Assembly (NCBI RefSeq): GCF_003387155.1
Contig: NZ_QUMT01000001.1
Location: 1,117,762-1,181,761, forward strand
From: Roseateles depolymerans
GTDB taxonomy: Bacteria; Pseudomonadota; Gammaproteobacteria; Burkholderiales; Burkholderiaceae_C
Reading direction: 5' to 3'
Length of the DNA: 64,000 bases
Below the pieces are notes generated by a model. That model was given only the letters and a program-made list of their open reading frames with translations. It was not told where the DNA came from and searched no databases. Shown here one piece after another: positions 17,865 to 26,263 of this stretch. How positions within the stretch are numbered: position 1 is the stretch's first letter; each line of letters starts with the position of its first letter. Both the position numbers and the translations under genes were made by a program.

Positions 17865-19900
17865 TCATCGGCACCGCCGGCCACATCGACCACGGCAAGA
17901 CCACGCTGGTGAAAGCCCTCACCGGGGTGGATACCGACCGCCTGCCGGAAGAGAAGCAGCGTGGCATCAGCATCGCGCTGGGCTACGCCTACCTCGAGAC
18001 GCCCGACGGGCAGCGGCTCGGGTTCGTGGACGTACCGGGCCATGAGCGGCTGGTGCACACCATGCTGTCCGGGGCGACCGGCATCGATCACGCGCTGCTG
18101 CTGATCGCTGCCGACGACGGCGTCATGCCGCAGACCCGCGAGCATCTGGCGCTGCTGTCCCTGCTGGGCATCGACCACGGCACGGTGGTCCTCACCAAGA
18201 TCGACCGGGCCGACGAGGCCCTGCGGGCGCAGCGCCGCGCCGAAGTGGCGGAGCTGCTGGCCCATACCGGCCTGTGTGCGTCGCCGGTGTTTGAAGTGTC
18301 CGCCGCGACGGGGCAGGGCGTGGACATCCTGCGGGAGCATCTGCTGGCCCAGGCACGCGGATTCGGTCGGCGCGATCCGTCGGGGCAGGGCTTCCGCCTG
18401 GCGGTGGACCGGGTGTTCAGCCTGTCGGGCGTGGGCACGGTCTGCACCGGCACGGCCTATGCGGGCGAGGTGTCGCTCGGCGAAGAATTGCAGCTGGTGC
18501 CGCCCGCTGCGGGACAGGCGCCGCGCACGGCGCGCGTGCGCAGCCTGCATGCGCAAAACGCCACGGCCTCGCAGGCGAGGGCCGGACAACGGGTCGCCAT
18601 CGGCCTGGCCGGCGTGGACAAGGACCAGGTCACGCGCGGCCAGTGGTGGGTGGCGCCCGAAGTGGCGCTATGGACCGACCGCATCGATGTGCGGCTGCGC
18701 CTGTGGTTCGACGAGGCACGCCCGCTGCGCAGCGGCACGCCTGTGCATGTGCACCTGGGGGCGTCGCAGACCACCGGCTCGGTGGCCGTGCTCGGCACGC
18801 TGGACGGAGAGCCGCTGGACGCCATTCAGCCCGGCAATGAGGCGCTGGTGCAACTGGTGCTGCATCAGCCGCTGTGCGGCTGGGCCGGTGACCGGGTGGT
18901 GCTGCGCGATGCGTCCGCCACCCGCGCCCTGGCAGGGGGGACAGTGCTGGATCCGTTCGCGCCGGTGCGCTACAGGCGCACGGTGCAGCGGCTGGCGGAA
19001 TTGAAGGCGCTGCTGTTGCCAACGGCCGCGCAGCGGCTGGAGGGGCTGCTGGCCCAGGCGCCCTTGGGCGTGGATGTGCAGCGGTTTGCGGCGGCGCAAG
19101 GCGTGGCGCGGTCGGTGCGGGCGGCGTGGCTGGCGCAGGCGCTGCCGTCGGATGATTCGGTGTGCACCGTGCCCGGGTTGGAAGGGCCGCTGTGGGCCCT
19201 GGGACCGGTGCAGACGGCGCAGGGGCGGCTGGCCGCCCTGGAGCGGCTGGCGCTGTATCACCAGCAGCAGCCGGATGAACTGGGGCCGGATCTGGCCCGC
19301 TGGCGGCGCTTGAGTCTGCCGCGGCTGGCCGAGCCGCTGTGGCGCGCGCTGGTGCATCAGATGGTGGCGCGTGGCGAGGTGGTCATCACCGGCGCGGCTG
19401 CGCATCTGCCGGCGCATGGGGTGCAGTTGTCGGCACTGGATCAGCGGCTGGCGCAGCGGGTGCTGCCGAAGCTGCTGGATGCGGGGTTTGAAGGGGCGTG
19501 GGCAAGGGATCTGGCCAAGGAGTCCGGAGAGGCCGAAGCATTGGTGCGAACGACACTCGCACGGCTGGCCCAGCGCGCAGAGCTGTTCCAGATCGTCAAG
19601 GACCTGTACTATGCGCCCGCCCATGTGGAGTCCCTGGCTCGGCTGGCGCGCGGCGCCGTCGCCGATCACGGCGAAGTGACCGCCGCCACCTTCCGCGACC
19701 TCACCGGGCTCGGAAGGAAACGCGCCATCCAGGTGCTCGAGTTCTTCGATCGCGTCGGCCTCCTGCGCCGCGTCGGCGATGCTCATAAACTCCGCCCTGA
19801 CTGCAAACTGTTTTTGGATGAGGATGAGCCCTTGGCGTCGGAACCCCCCACCCCAAGCCGCCCACCCCCCATCCACAATCCTTCCCCGGGGGCCCCTTGA
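17861..19900 (+). CDS. selB: Selenocysteine-specific translation elongation factor SelB
   Basis: 679 residues. EF-Tu-like GTPase that brings Sec-tRNA(Sec) to UGA next to a SECIS hairpin. G1 is [12 protein letters not shown] (residues 4-15); then [12 protein letters not shown] (G2), [12 protein letters not shown] (G3) and TKID (G4). EF-Tu-like domains 2-3 follow, and the C-terminal third holds winged-helix repeats that bind SECIS RNA (ending with [33 protein letters not shown] split over the last helices). The final about 25 residues are Pro/Ser-rich. ATG 17861 overlaps the selA stop by 4 nt; the earlier frame is overlap only. Confidence 0.97.
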   Translation: MIIGTAGHIDHGKTTLVKALTGVDTDRLPEEKQRGISIALGYAYLETPDGQRLGFVDVPGHERLVHTMLSGATGIDHALLLIAADDGVMPQTREHLALLSLLGIDHGTVVLTKIDRADEALRAQRRAEVAELLAHTGLCASPVFEVSAATGQGVDILREHLLAQARGFGRRDPSGQGFRLAVDRVFSLSGVGTVCTGTAYAGEVSLGEELQLVPPAAGQAPRTARVRSLHAQNATASQARAGQRVAIGLAGVDKDQVTRGQWWVAPEVALWTDRIDVRLRLWFDEARPLRSGTPVHVHLGASQTTGSVAVLGTLDGEPLDAIQPGNEALVQLVLHQPLCGWAGDRVVLRDASATRALAGGTVLDPFAPVRYRRTVQRLAELKALLLPTAAQRLEGLLAQAPLGVDVQRFAAAQGVARSVRAAWLAQALPSDDSVCTVPGLEGPLWALGPVQTAQGRLAALERLALYHQQQPDELGPDLARWRRLSLPRLAEPLWRALVHQMVARGEVVITGAAAHLPAHGVQLSALDQRLAQRVLPKLLDAGFEGAWARDLAKESGEAEALVRTTLARLAQRAELFQIVKDLYYAPAHVESLARLARGAVADHGEVTAATFRDLTGLGRKRAIQVLEFFDRVGLLRRVGDAHKLRPDCKLFLDEDEPLASEPPTPSRPPPIHNPSPGAP

Positions 19901-19922
19901 CCCCCACAAATCTTCACCCCCC

Positions 19923-20015
19923 GGAGGGGGAACGATCCCGGTGGATCGGCCAGGCTTCAAACCTGGTGGGTGGCGCCATGCGTTGCCAGGTGGGTTCGAC
20001 CCCCGCCCCCCTCCG
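19923..20015 (+). tRNA. selC: tRNA-Sec (anticodon TCA); 3' CCA not encoded
   Basis: A 93-nt tRNA with the Sec-specific 8-bp acceptor stem GGAGGGGG/CCCCCTCC (19923-19930 with 20007-20014), anticodon arm ccagg-CTTCAAA-cctgg with TCA at 19957-19959, a long variable arm (tggc...gcca), and T arm gtggg-ttcgacc-cccgc. The discriminator is G20015. The next three bases are ccc, not cca, so the tail must be completed by tRNA nucleotidyltransferase. It lies 22 bp after selB and directly abuts a long palindrome. Confidence 0.96.
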
Positions 20016-20140
20016 CCCGAAGCATTGGCTTGGCTACTGCGCGGGGCGATCTTGCGTCTGCGGTGCTCGCCGTACGAAAGTACGGCTCCGCTCCTCAACG
20101 CAACCTCGCCCCGCTCGCTACGCCAATCCAATGCTTCGGG
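20016..20140. repeat. 125-nt near-perfect palindrome abutting selC
   Basis: Outer arms 20016-20034 and 20122-20140 pair with one mismatch in 19; middle arms 20041-20057 and 20098-20114 pair with two mismatches in 17; apex 20069-20075 and 20080-20086 pairs perfectly around a gaaa tetraloop. The whole element is symmetric about 20077/20078. It starts exactly at the base after the tRNA discriminator. It lacks a T tail, so it is not a standard terminator; a mobile or dispersed palindromic element is the likely alternative. Confidence 0.9.
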
Positions 20141-20345
20141 ACCACCTGCGTCGCGCGACGGCGCTGCGCGCGTCGCGTGTGCATCGCTTCGCTCGCACAC
20201 TTGCGGCTGGTGCAGCGGGTGCAACTGGTGCAGCGGATGCGGCTGGTTGCGGCCCAATCATTTGGGGCGGGGGCGCCTTTTCATTCGCTGAGGAGCGGCT
20301 TGTGCTCGCTTCGGTTCAACTCTTTTTTCCACTTTGGAGATCGTG
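20141..20345. other. Structured GC-rich leader between the palindrome and the ABC transporter genes
   Basis: No gene is supported. It contains a hairpin gtgtgc...gcacac (20177-20182 with 20195-20200), gtgcagcgg-type short repeats (20210-20245) and a small cccaa-tcat-ttggg hairpin. It may hold the promoter or a regulatory leader for the transporter operon. Confidence 0.5.
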
Positions 20346-21224
20346 ATGGCTGGTTTGCTTCAACAAATGGCTCGTCTGGCCAAGAGCCTTGCAGTGGCAG
20401 GGGTCGCAGCCCTGTCCATGGCCGGCGCCCACGCTCAGACCGTTTTGCGCGTCACCGCCATCCCGGATGAATCCCCCACCGAACTCGCTCGTAAGTTCGC
20501 ACCCCTCGGGAAATACCTCGAAAAAGAACTCGGCGTGAAGGTGGAATGGACACCCGTGACCGATTACGCCGCCGCCGTCGAAGCCGTCGTCAACAAGAAG
20601 ATTGATCTGGCCTGGTTTGGGGGCTTCACCTTCGTGCAGGCCAATGTCCGCTCGGGTGGAAAAATCGTGCCGCTGGTGCAGCGCGAAGAAGACGAAAAGT
20701 TCCGCTCGGTGTTCATCACCGAAGCCGGCTCCAAAATCAACAAGCTCGAAGACCTCAAGGGCCACACCCTCAGCTTCGGCTCCGCCTCCAGCACCTCCGG
20801 CCATCTGATGCCCCGCAGCTTCCTGCTCGCCGCCAAGATCAATCCGGAAACCGACCTCAAACGCATCAGCTTCTCCGGCGCCCATGACGCCACCGTCGCC
20901 GCCGTCGCAGGCGGCAAGGTCGACGCCGGTGCCCTGAACATCTCCGTCTGGGAAAAACTGGTCAGTGAGAAGAAGGTGGACCCGAAGGAAATCCGCGTCT
21001 TCTACACCACCCCCGCCTACTACGACTACAACTGGAGCGTGCATGCCGATATGCCCGCCGCCATGCAGGAAAAACTCAAGCAAGCCTTCCTGAAACTCAA
21101 CGACAGCACGCCCGAAGGCAAGGAAATCCTCGCCCTGCAACGCGCCACCCGCTTCGTGCCTACCAAGCCGGACAACTACGTCGGCATCAAGGCCGCCGCC
21201 GAGAACGCCGGCCTGCTGAAGTAA
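20346..21224 (+). CDS. PhnD-type ABC transporter substrate-binding protein (putative selenium oxyanion/phosphonate)
   Basis: 292 residues with a Sec signal peptide (cleavage near AHA-Q32). The mature part matches the PhnD/PtxB/phosphate-phosphonate binding fold: VLRVTAIPDESPTELARKFAPLGKYLEKELG, TPVTDYAAAVEAVVNKKIDLAWFGGFTFVQA and FSGAHDATVAAVAGGKVDAGALN. A PhnD-related subfamily has been named putative selenate-binding in databases because it recurs with selenium genes; the position right after selC fits that. The substrate is therefore an inference from context. GGAG lies about 6 bp before ATG 20346. Confidence 0.85.
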   Translation: MAGLLQQMARLAKSLAVAGVAALSMAGAHAQTVLRVTAIPDESPTELARKFAPLGKYLEKELGVKVEWTPVTDYAAAVEAVVNKKIDLAWFGGFTFVQANVRSGGKIVPLVQREEDEKFRSVFITEAGSKINKLEDLKGHTLSFGSASSTSGHLMPRSFLLAAKINPETDLKRISFSGAHDATVAAVAGGKVDAGALNISVWEKLVSEKKVDPKEIRVFYTTPAYYDYNWSVHADMPAAMQEKLKQAFLKLNDSTPEGKEILALQRATRFVPTKPDNYVGIKAAAENAGLLK

Positions 21225-21229
21225 GCCCC

Positions 21230-22171
21230 ATGTCCCTGCTGGCCCTGGAAAGCCTGCGGCTGGATGCCGGCACCCGCTGCCTCATCCAGCCGCTGTCCCT
21301 GCAGATCAACGCCGGCGAGCAGATCGCCCTGATCGGCCCGTCCGGCGCCGGCAAGACCTCCCTGCTGCACGCCCTGGCCCTGGCCCTGCGCCCCAGCAGC
21401 GGCCGTCTGCTCCTGAACCAGCAGGACGCCTGGGGCCTCTCCCACAGCGCCCGCCATCGCCTGCGCCGCCAGCTGATGCTGGCCCCCCAGCATCCACCCC
21501 TGCCACCGCGCCAGCGCGTGGCCGTCGCTGTGCTCGCCGGCCAGTTGCCCGGCGCCAGCCTCAGCCGCAGCCTGCGCATGCTGTTCAGCCCCTCCGCCGA
21601 ACAGGCCCGCCAGGCCCACGACGCACTGGCGGCGCTGGAACTGGGCGACCGGCTCTGGTCCCGCGTGGATCAGCTCTCCGGCGGCGAACGGCAACGCGTG
21701 GCACTGGCCCGGCTGCTGGTGTCGCAGGCGCCGCTGTGGCTGGTCGATGAACCGCTGTCAGCCCTGGACCCCCAACGCGCGCAGCGCAGCCTCGGCGTGC
21801 TGCAGCAGGCCGCCCAGCAATCGCAGCGCACCCTCGTGTGCAGCCTCCATCAGGTGGAACTGGCGCGCACGCTGTTCCCCCGCATCATCGCGCTGCGCGA
21901 AGGTCGCCTCTTCTACGACGGCCCCCCCGAAGGCCTGGACGACGCCACCGTGGCGGCCCTCTATGCCGGGGATGACACCCACCTGGCATCCAGCTCGACG
22001 CCCATCAAGCAGGGCGACGACGCAGGTCGCGAACCTGGGCGCGACCCGTGCGAAGACCCGTCAAGCCCGACTCACGACGCTCACGCGAATCCGGGCCCGC
22101 ATGAGATCGACGGCGCTCCCGATGCAGACCGCCCGGCCGCTCCCTCAGCGCCCCATCTGATCTGCCGATGA
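21230..22171 (+). CDS. ABC transporter ATP-binding protein (PhnC-like)
   Basis: 313 residues. Walker A GPSGAGKTS (36-44), signature LSGGERQRVALARLL (from about 149), Walker B LWLVDEPLSALD and switch His in CSLHQVELA show an intact ATPase of the phosphonate/oxyanion importer type. The last about 65 residues after the ATPase fold are Asp/Pro/Arg-rich and probably disordered, which is unusual for PhnC. It starts 5 bp after the binding-protein gene and overlaps the permease gene by 4 nt (ATGA), so the three genes form an operon. Confidence 0.92.
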   Translation: MSLLALESLRLDAGTRCLIQPLSLQINAGEQIALIGPSGAGKTSLLHALALALRPSSGRLLLNQQDAWGLSHSARHRLRRQLMLAPQHPPLPPRQRVAVAVLAGQLPGASLSRSLRMLFSPSAEQARQAHDALAALELGDRLWSRVDQLSGGERQRVALARLLVSQAPLWLVDEPLSALDPQRAQRSLGVLQQAAQQSQRTLVCSLHQVELARTLFPRIIALREGRLFYDGPPEGLDDATVAALYAGDDTHLASSSTPIKQGDDAGREPGRDPCEDPSSPTHDAHANPGPHEIDGAPDADRPAAPSAPHLICR

Positions 22172-23808
22172 GCACCTCGGCCACCATGTCCGCGCCGCCG
22201 CCCTGGCAGCGCGATCCGCTGGCACTGCGGCGCCTGACGCTCACCGTCACGCTGCTGGTGCTGCTGTGGCCGCTGCTGGTGCTCTGCGAGTTCCGCCCCT
22301 GGGAATTGCTGGAGCCGCGCAGCCTGCGCGCGACCGGCCGTTTCCTGGTGCAGTTCCTCACGCCGCGGCTGGATGCGGAGTTCCTGGTCATGGTGGCCGG
22401 GGACACCTGGCGGACCGTGGCCATGGCTTCTGCCGGATTGGCGCTCGCCTGGATCATCGCGATTCCCATGGCCCTGCTGGGCACGGCGCGGCTGTCGGTG
22501 TCGGCGCTGACTGGTCGTATGGGCACCTGGCCGGCGGCGCTGCGCTTTGTGGTGCGGGCCGTGCTCGTCATCCTGCGCTCGGTGCCGGAGCTGGTGTGGG
22601 CGCTGATGCTGGTGCGGGTGATCGGCCTGGGCCCCGGCGCCGGCGTGCTGGCCATTGCGCTGACTTACGGCGGCATGTTGGGCAAGGTCTACGCCGAGAT
22701 TCTGGAAAGCGCCGACGGTGCGCCCACGCGCGCCTTGCTGCGCAATGGTGCGGGCCGGCTTCAGGCCTTCTTCTTCGGCACGCTGCCGGGCTGCGCGGAC
22801 GAGCTGGTCAGCTACACCGTCTACCGCTGGGAATGCGCCATTCGGACGTCGGTGGTGCTGGGCTTTGTTGGCGCGGGCGGCCTGGGCCAGCAGCTCGACA
22901 ATGCCAACAAGATGCTGGCCGGCAACGAGGTCATCACGCTGCTGCTCGTGTTCGTGGCCCTGGTGGCCGCAGCGGACCGGGTCAGCGCCTGGCTGCGGCC
23001 CAGCCGTCGCGGGCAGGAAGAGGGCGAGGGCGGCCGTAAGCGGCCCGCGCCCCGCTTGGGCCTGTGGGTCCTGCTGCTGGCGCTGACGGCGATGTTCGTC
23101 GCCAGCTTCGCCACGCTGCCGATGCATTGGGGCGAATGGCTGAGCTGGCAGGCGTTCCAGCAGATGGGCACCTTCCTGGCGGAATTCTTCCCACCGCAAT
23201 GGGCGCCAGACTTCCTGCAGCGAGTGGGGCAGGGCGCCCTGGAGACGCTGGCCATGTCCGCCCTGGGCAGCCTGCTGGCGGCGGTGGCCGGGTTGGCGCT
23301 GGCGCTGGTGGCCAGCCGGCCCTCGGGCTTGCTGCGCATCGGCGCCCGCATGGGGCTCAACGCGCTGCGCAGCGTGCCGGAACTGGTGTGGGCGTCGCTG
23401 CTGCTGATCTCTGCCGGGCTGGGCCCGATGCCCGGCACGCTGGCGCTGGCCCTTCACACCACGGGCGTGTTGGGCCGGCTGATGGCGGAGGCCCTTGAGA
23501 ACGCACCGCCGGCCAATGCCCTGGCGTTGCGCTGGGCCGGTGCGTCGCGCTGGCAGGTGTTCCTGTATGCGACGCTGCCGCAGGCCGCGCCGCAGTTGCT
23601 CAGCTACACGCTCTACCGCTGGGAAAACAACATCCGCGCTGCGACGGTGCTGGGCGTGGTCGGGGCCGGTGGGCTGGGGCAGATGCTGACCGTGCATCTG
23701 GGTCTTTTCCAGATGCGCGAGACCGGCACGGTGGTGCTGGCGATGCTGCTGCTGGTGATGGTGGTGGATGCCTGCTCGTATGCGGCGCGGCGGCAGTTGA
23801 ACCGCTGA
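22168..23808 (+). CDS. ABC transporter permease, tandem fusion of two PhnE-like domains
   Basis: 546 residues with two BPD_transp_1 (PhnE-like) domains, roughly 20-275 and 290-546. The same landmarks occur twice: RSVPELVWALMLVRVIGLGPGAGVLA and RSVPELVWASLLLISAGLGPMPG; SYTVYRWECAIRTSVVLGFVGAGGLG and SYTLYRWENNIRAATVLGVVGAGGLG. In most Phn systems one PhnE forms a homodimer or two genes (phnE1/E2) are used; here both are in one chain. Functions with the ATPase and binding protein upstream. Confidence 0.92.
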   Translation: MSTSATMSAPPPWQRDPLALRRLTLTVTLLVLLWPLLVLCEFRPWELLEPRSLRATGRFLVQFLTPRLDAEFLVMVAGDTWRTVAMASAGLALAWIIAIPMALLGTARLSVSALTGRMGTWPAALRFVVRAVLVILRSVPELVWALMLVRVIGLGPGAGVLAIALTYGGMLGKVYAEILESADGAPTRALLRNGAGRLQAFFFGTLPGCADELVSYTVYRWECAIRTSVVLGFVGAGGLGQQLDNANKMLAGNEVITLLLVFVALVAAADRVSAWLRPSRRGQEEGEGGRKRPAPRLGLWVLLLALTAMFVASFATLPMHWGEWLSWQAFQQMGTFLAEFFPPQWAPDFLQRVGQGALETLAMSALGSLLAAVAGLALALVASRPSGLLRIGARMGLNALRSVPELVWASLLLISAGLGPMPGTLALALHTTGVLGRLMAEALENAPPANALALRWAGASRWQVFLYATLPQAAPQLLSYTLYRWENNIRAATVLGVVGAGGLGQMLTVHLGLFQMRETGTVVLAMLLLVMVVDACSYAARRQLNR

Positions 23809-23849
23809 AGTGCGCGGTGACCGCTTCGCACCGCCAACCAAGGAGAACC

Positions 23850-24446
23850 ATGACCATGGACGCGATGACCCTCTTGCTCAGCCGCGCATCAGTGGGTCCC
23901 AAGCATCTGGTGGAGCCGGGACCCGATGAGTCCCAACTTCGGCAGATGCTGGAAGCCGCCCTGCACGCGCCGGACCACGGAGAGCTGGTGCCCTATCGCT
24001 TCAAGGTGGTGAGTGGCGAATCGCGCAGGGCCATGTCACGGCTGTTCGGCGAAGCGGCCCGGCGCGCGGGCAAGGACGCAGCGGGTGTGGCCCTGGACGA
24101 AGAACGCGCGCTGCTGCCGCCGGTGACGGTGGCGGTGGTAGCCCGCCTGGACCTTGGGCATCCGCAGGTGCCGGCCCATGAGCAGTGGGTGGCCGTGGGC
24201 GGGGCGCTGACCAACTTCCTCAATGCGGCCCATGCGCTGGGCTTCGGCGGCAAGATGCTGTCCGGCGCGAAGGTGCGTGATCCGGGGCTGGTGGCCGCGT
24301 TCTGCGAACCCGGCGAGACCCTGGTCGGATGGATTGCCCTCGGCACGCCGGCGCGGGCGGGCAAGCCGCGACCTGCCAGGAGCGGGGCGGCACTGGCGCT
24401 GACGGCGTGGCAGCCGCCGGAGGCGGACAGCCCTGCCGCACGCTAA
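23850..24446 (+). CDS. Nitroreductase-family flavoprotein (YdjA-like)
   Basis: 198 residues. A minimal nitroreductase of YdjA type: LLSRASVGPKHLVEPGPDESQLRQMLEAALHAPDHGELVPYRF (FMN-binding start) and NAAHALGFGGKMLSG with GWIALGTP near the end. The fold binds FMN and reduces nitro or similar groups with NAD(P)H. In E. coli ydjA lies next to selD; here the relative sits downstream of selC and the transporter, so a role in selenium metabolism is possible but unproven. aggag is 9 bp upstream of ATG 23850. Confidence 0.85.
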   Translation: MTMDAMTLLLSRASVGPKHLVEPGPDESQLRQMLEAALHAPDHGELVPYRFKVVSGESRRAMSRLFGEAARRAGKDAAGVALDEERALLPPVTVAVVARLDLGHPQVPAHEQWVAVGGALTNFLNAAHALGFGGKMLSGAKVRDPGLVAAFCEPGETLVGWIALGTPARAGKPRPARSGAALALTAWQPPEADSPAAR

Positions 24447-24579
24447 AGGCAGGCCAGTCGTCGGCTTGCGTCCTGTCGGTGCGCGAGGAGGGTGAGCTGT
24501 CGTTCTGAGTCGCAGAGCACAGTGGAAGTGTAGACAGGGCCGCCGCATGATTAGTGCGGCGGACCGAATCTTGAAGCCG

Positions 24580-25254
24580 TCAGTGCGCGTGCGCAGGGTT
24601 CAGGGCTTCGACCATGGCTTCGCCGATGGCCTCGCTGGACCGCGGGTTCTGGCCCGTGATCAAGTGGCCGTCGCGCTCCACATGCGACAGCATCGGCAGC
24701 AGGGCCGAGTGGTAGTCGCCACCCTGGGCCTTCATCTCGTCCTCGAGCAGGAAGGGCACCTTGTCGTGCAGGCCGGCCAGGCGTTCCTCCATGTTGGTGA
24801 AGCCGGTCACGCGGCGCCCCTTCAGCAGCGGTGAGCCGTCGCGTCGGCGGACGTGCAGCAGTCCGGCTGGGCCGTGGCACACCGCGGCGATGAGCTTGCC
24901 TTCAGCATCTTGCCGGGACAGCATTTCCTGCAGCGTGTTGTCCGTCGCGAGGTCGACCATCGGGCCGTGGCCGCCCGGCAGGAAGATGAGGTCAAATGCC
25001 TCGTCCTTGACCGATGCCAGGGTGCGCGTGGTGTGCAGCGCAGACAGTGCAGAGGCCCACTCCTGGGCTTCCTTCTCGCTGGGTTGGGATTTCTCGTCGA
25101 TGGGCACGGCACCGCCGGCTGGCGACGCTACGGTCACCTGGACGCCGGCTTTGGTCAATGCCATGTAGGGCACGGCGAATTCCTCGGCCCATAGACCAGT
25201 TGGGTGGCCGGAAGGAAGTTGGTTGCAGCTGGTGGCGACAATGAGGGCGCGCAT
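24580..25254 (-). CDS. DJ-1/PfpI family protein (Hsp31/glyoxalase III-like)
   Basis: 224 residues. Class I glutamine amidotransferase-like fold with the nucleophile elbow AVCHGPAGLL (Cys-His), LIFLPGGHGPMVDLATD and PTGLWAEEFAVPY, the glutamate segment of Hsp31/glyoxalase III-type members; these convert methylglyoxal to lactate and act in stress protection. The start ATG 25254 gives the classical MRALIVATS entry with GGAG about 9 bp upstream; the longer frame to 25479 has no domain. Convergent with the nitroreductase gene. Confidence 0.87.
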   Translation of the reverse strand: MRALIVATSCNQLPSGHPTGLWAEEFAVPYMALTKAGVQVTVASPAGGAVPIDEKSQPSEKEAQEWASALSALHTTRTLASVKDEAFDLIFLPGGHGPMVDLATDNTLQEMLSRQDAEGKLIAAVCHGPAGLLHVRRRDGSPLLKGRRVTGFTNMEERLAGLHDKVPFLLEDEMKAQGGDYHSALLPMLSHVERDGHLITGQNPRSSEAIGEAMVEALNPAHAH

Positions 25255-25387
25255 GGGGAGGCTCCTGGAGGTGGAAGAGGGGTGGATGCCGTGTGGCAAG
25301 CTGGATGCCCGCACGGGCGCGCGCCCGTTCGCGGATGAGGCCGCAGCCTGCGACGCTCCTCCGGCCGAGTCGCCGTTGTCACCGTTC

Positions 25388-25972
25388 TCACCGTTGGTGA
25401 GACATCGCCTTCCATTTGGCGCTCGCTTCTGCGAGGTACGCTTCCATGGACGGCAGCCCCATCGACGCACGCCGCTCATTCAGTTCAGCGGGGCGATCAA
25501 TGGGCAAGGGCACCAACTGGCCATCCACCACTTCCAGTTGCGAGCCATAGCGCTGGGCCTTGCCTTCCCCTAGCAGCACGCGGTCCTCCAGGTAGGCCAG
25601 CTGTTTGCGAGGGACGCCCGGGAAGGTGGCGCTCAAGCGCTGCAGGTCCTCCAACTGAGCGCGCTGGAAGGACAGGTCATCAGCGTGCTGCACCACATAC
25701 CACGCGGCCTCGGCCTCATCTCCCCAGGCGTCGTGTCCGAACGTCCAGCTACAGCGGGACAGGATGGGACGCAGCAATTGTTGGTGACGCATCGACAGGG
25801 CTTCGAGTGCGTTCATCCAGCGCCGCTCTCCCAGAGACGGGAGCACGCCGTCTCCCCGGATGGCCTGGTCATGCGCCCGGATCAGACGCACGGTGCTTCT
25901 GTCACTGTCGCTGCAGATGGCGAAGCAGTGGGAAGACGCCATCCAACAAACCGCGACCCAGGCCCATCTCAT
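25388..25972 (-). CDS. DUF6624-type protein with possible signal peptide
   Basis: 194 residues. The central part resembles the DUF6624 pattern: WTFGHDAWGDEAEAAWYVVQHADD, LAYLEDRVLLGEGKAQRYG and a C-terminal PIDRPAELNERRASMGLPSMEAYL. A hydrophobic N-terminus (WAWVAVCWMASSHCFAIC) could be a signal peptide. No catalytic role is known for the family. Its 3' end lies inside the upstream frame of the DJ-1 gene but not inside its chosen coding region. Confidence 0.7.
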   Translation of the reverse strand: MRWAWVAVCWMASSHCFAICSDSDRSTVRLIRAHDQAIRGDGVLPSLGERRWMNALEALSMRHQQLLRPILSRCSWTFGHDAWGDEAEAAWYVVQHADDLSFQRAQLEDLQRLSATFPGVPRKQLAYLEDRVLLGEGKAQRYGSQLEVVDGQLVPLPIDRPAELNERRASMGLPSMEAYLAEASAKWKAMSHQR

Positions 25973-26263
25973 CCGTCACCTCCGTCGAAGACCTTCATGT
26001 CAGAGCGAAGCATCGGCTGCGCGTCATGACAGCGACGACCACATGCTCATCTCGCCACACCCGTGTCATCGGGTCATTATCGAGTTGGGGACCGATGTCC
26101 GCGCACATCCACTGATGGTGGCTGCGATCGATTTATTTCCGGCAGTCGCGCTTTGACGCAATCGATGCAGCATTCAGGCCAAGGTGAGGGCGACGCAAGG
26201 AGTGACAATAGCCAAGCTGAGCCGAGCCGAGCCGGCCGCACTGACATCACCGTAAAACTGCAC
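25973..26263. other. Divergent intergenic region (291 bp)
   Basis: Lies between the divergent DUF6624 gene and the frameshifted secreted-protein gene. Contains a small iteration gagccgagccgagccgg (26219-26235). No gene or clear promoter recognised. Confidence 0.5.

Noticed and set aside
20016..20140. Palindrome as an ordinary rho-independent terminator of selC
   Set aside because: Stem is far too long and no T run follows the right arm.
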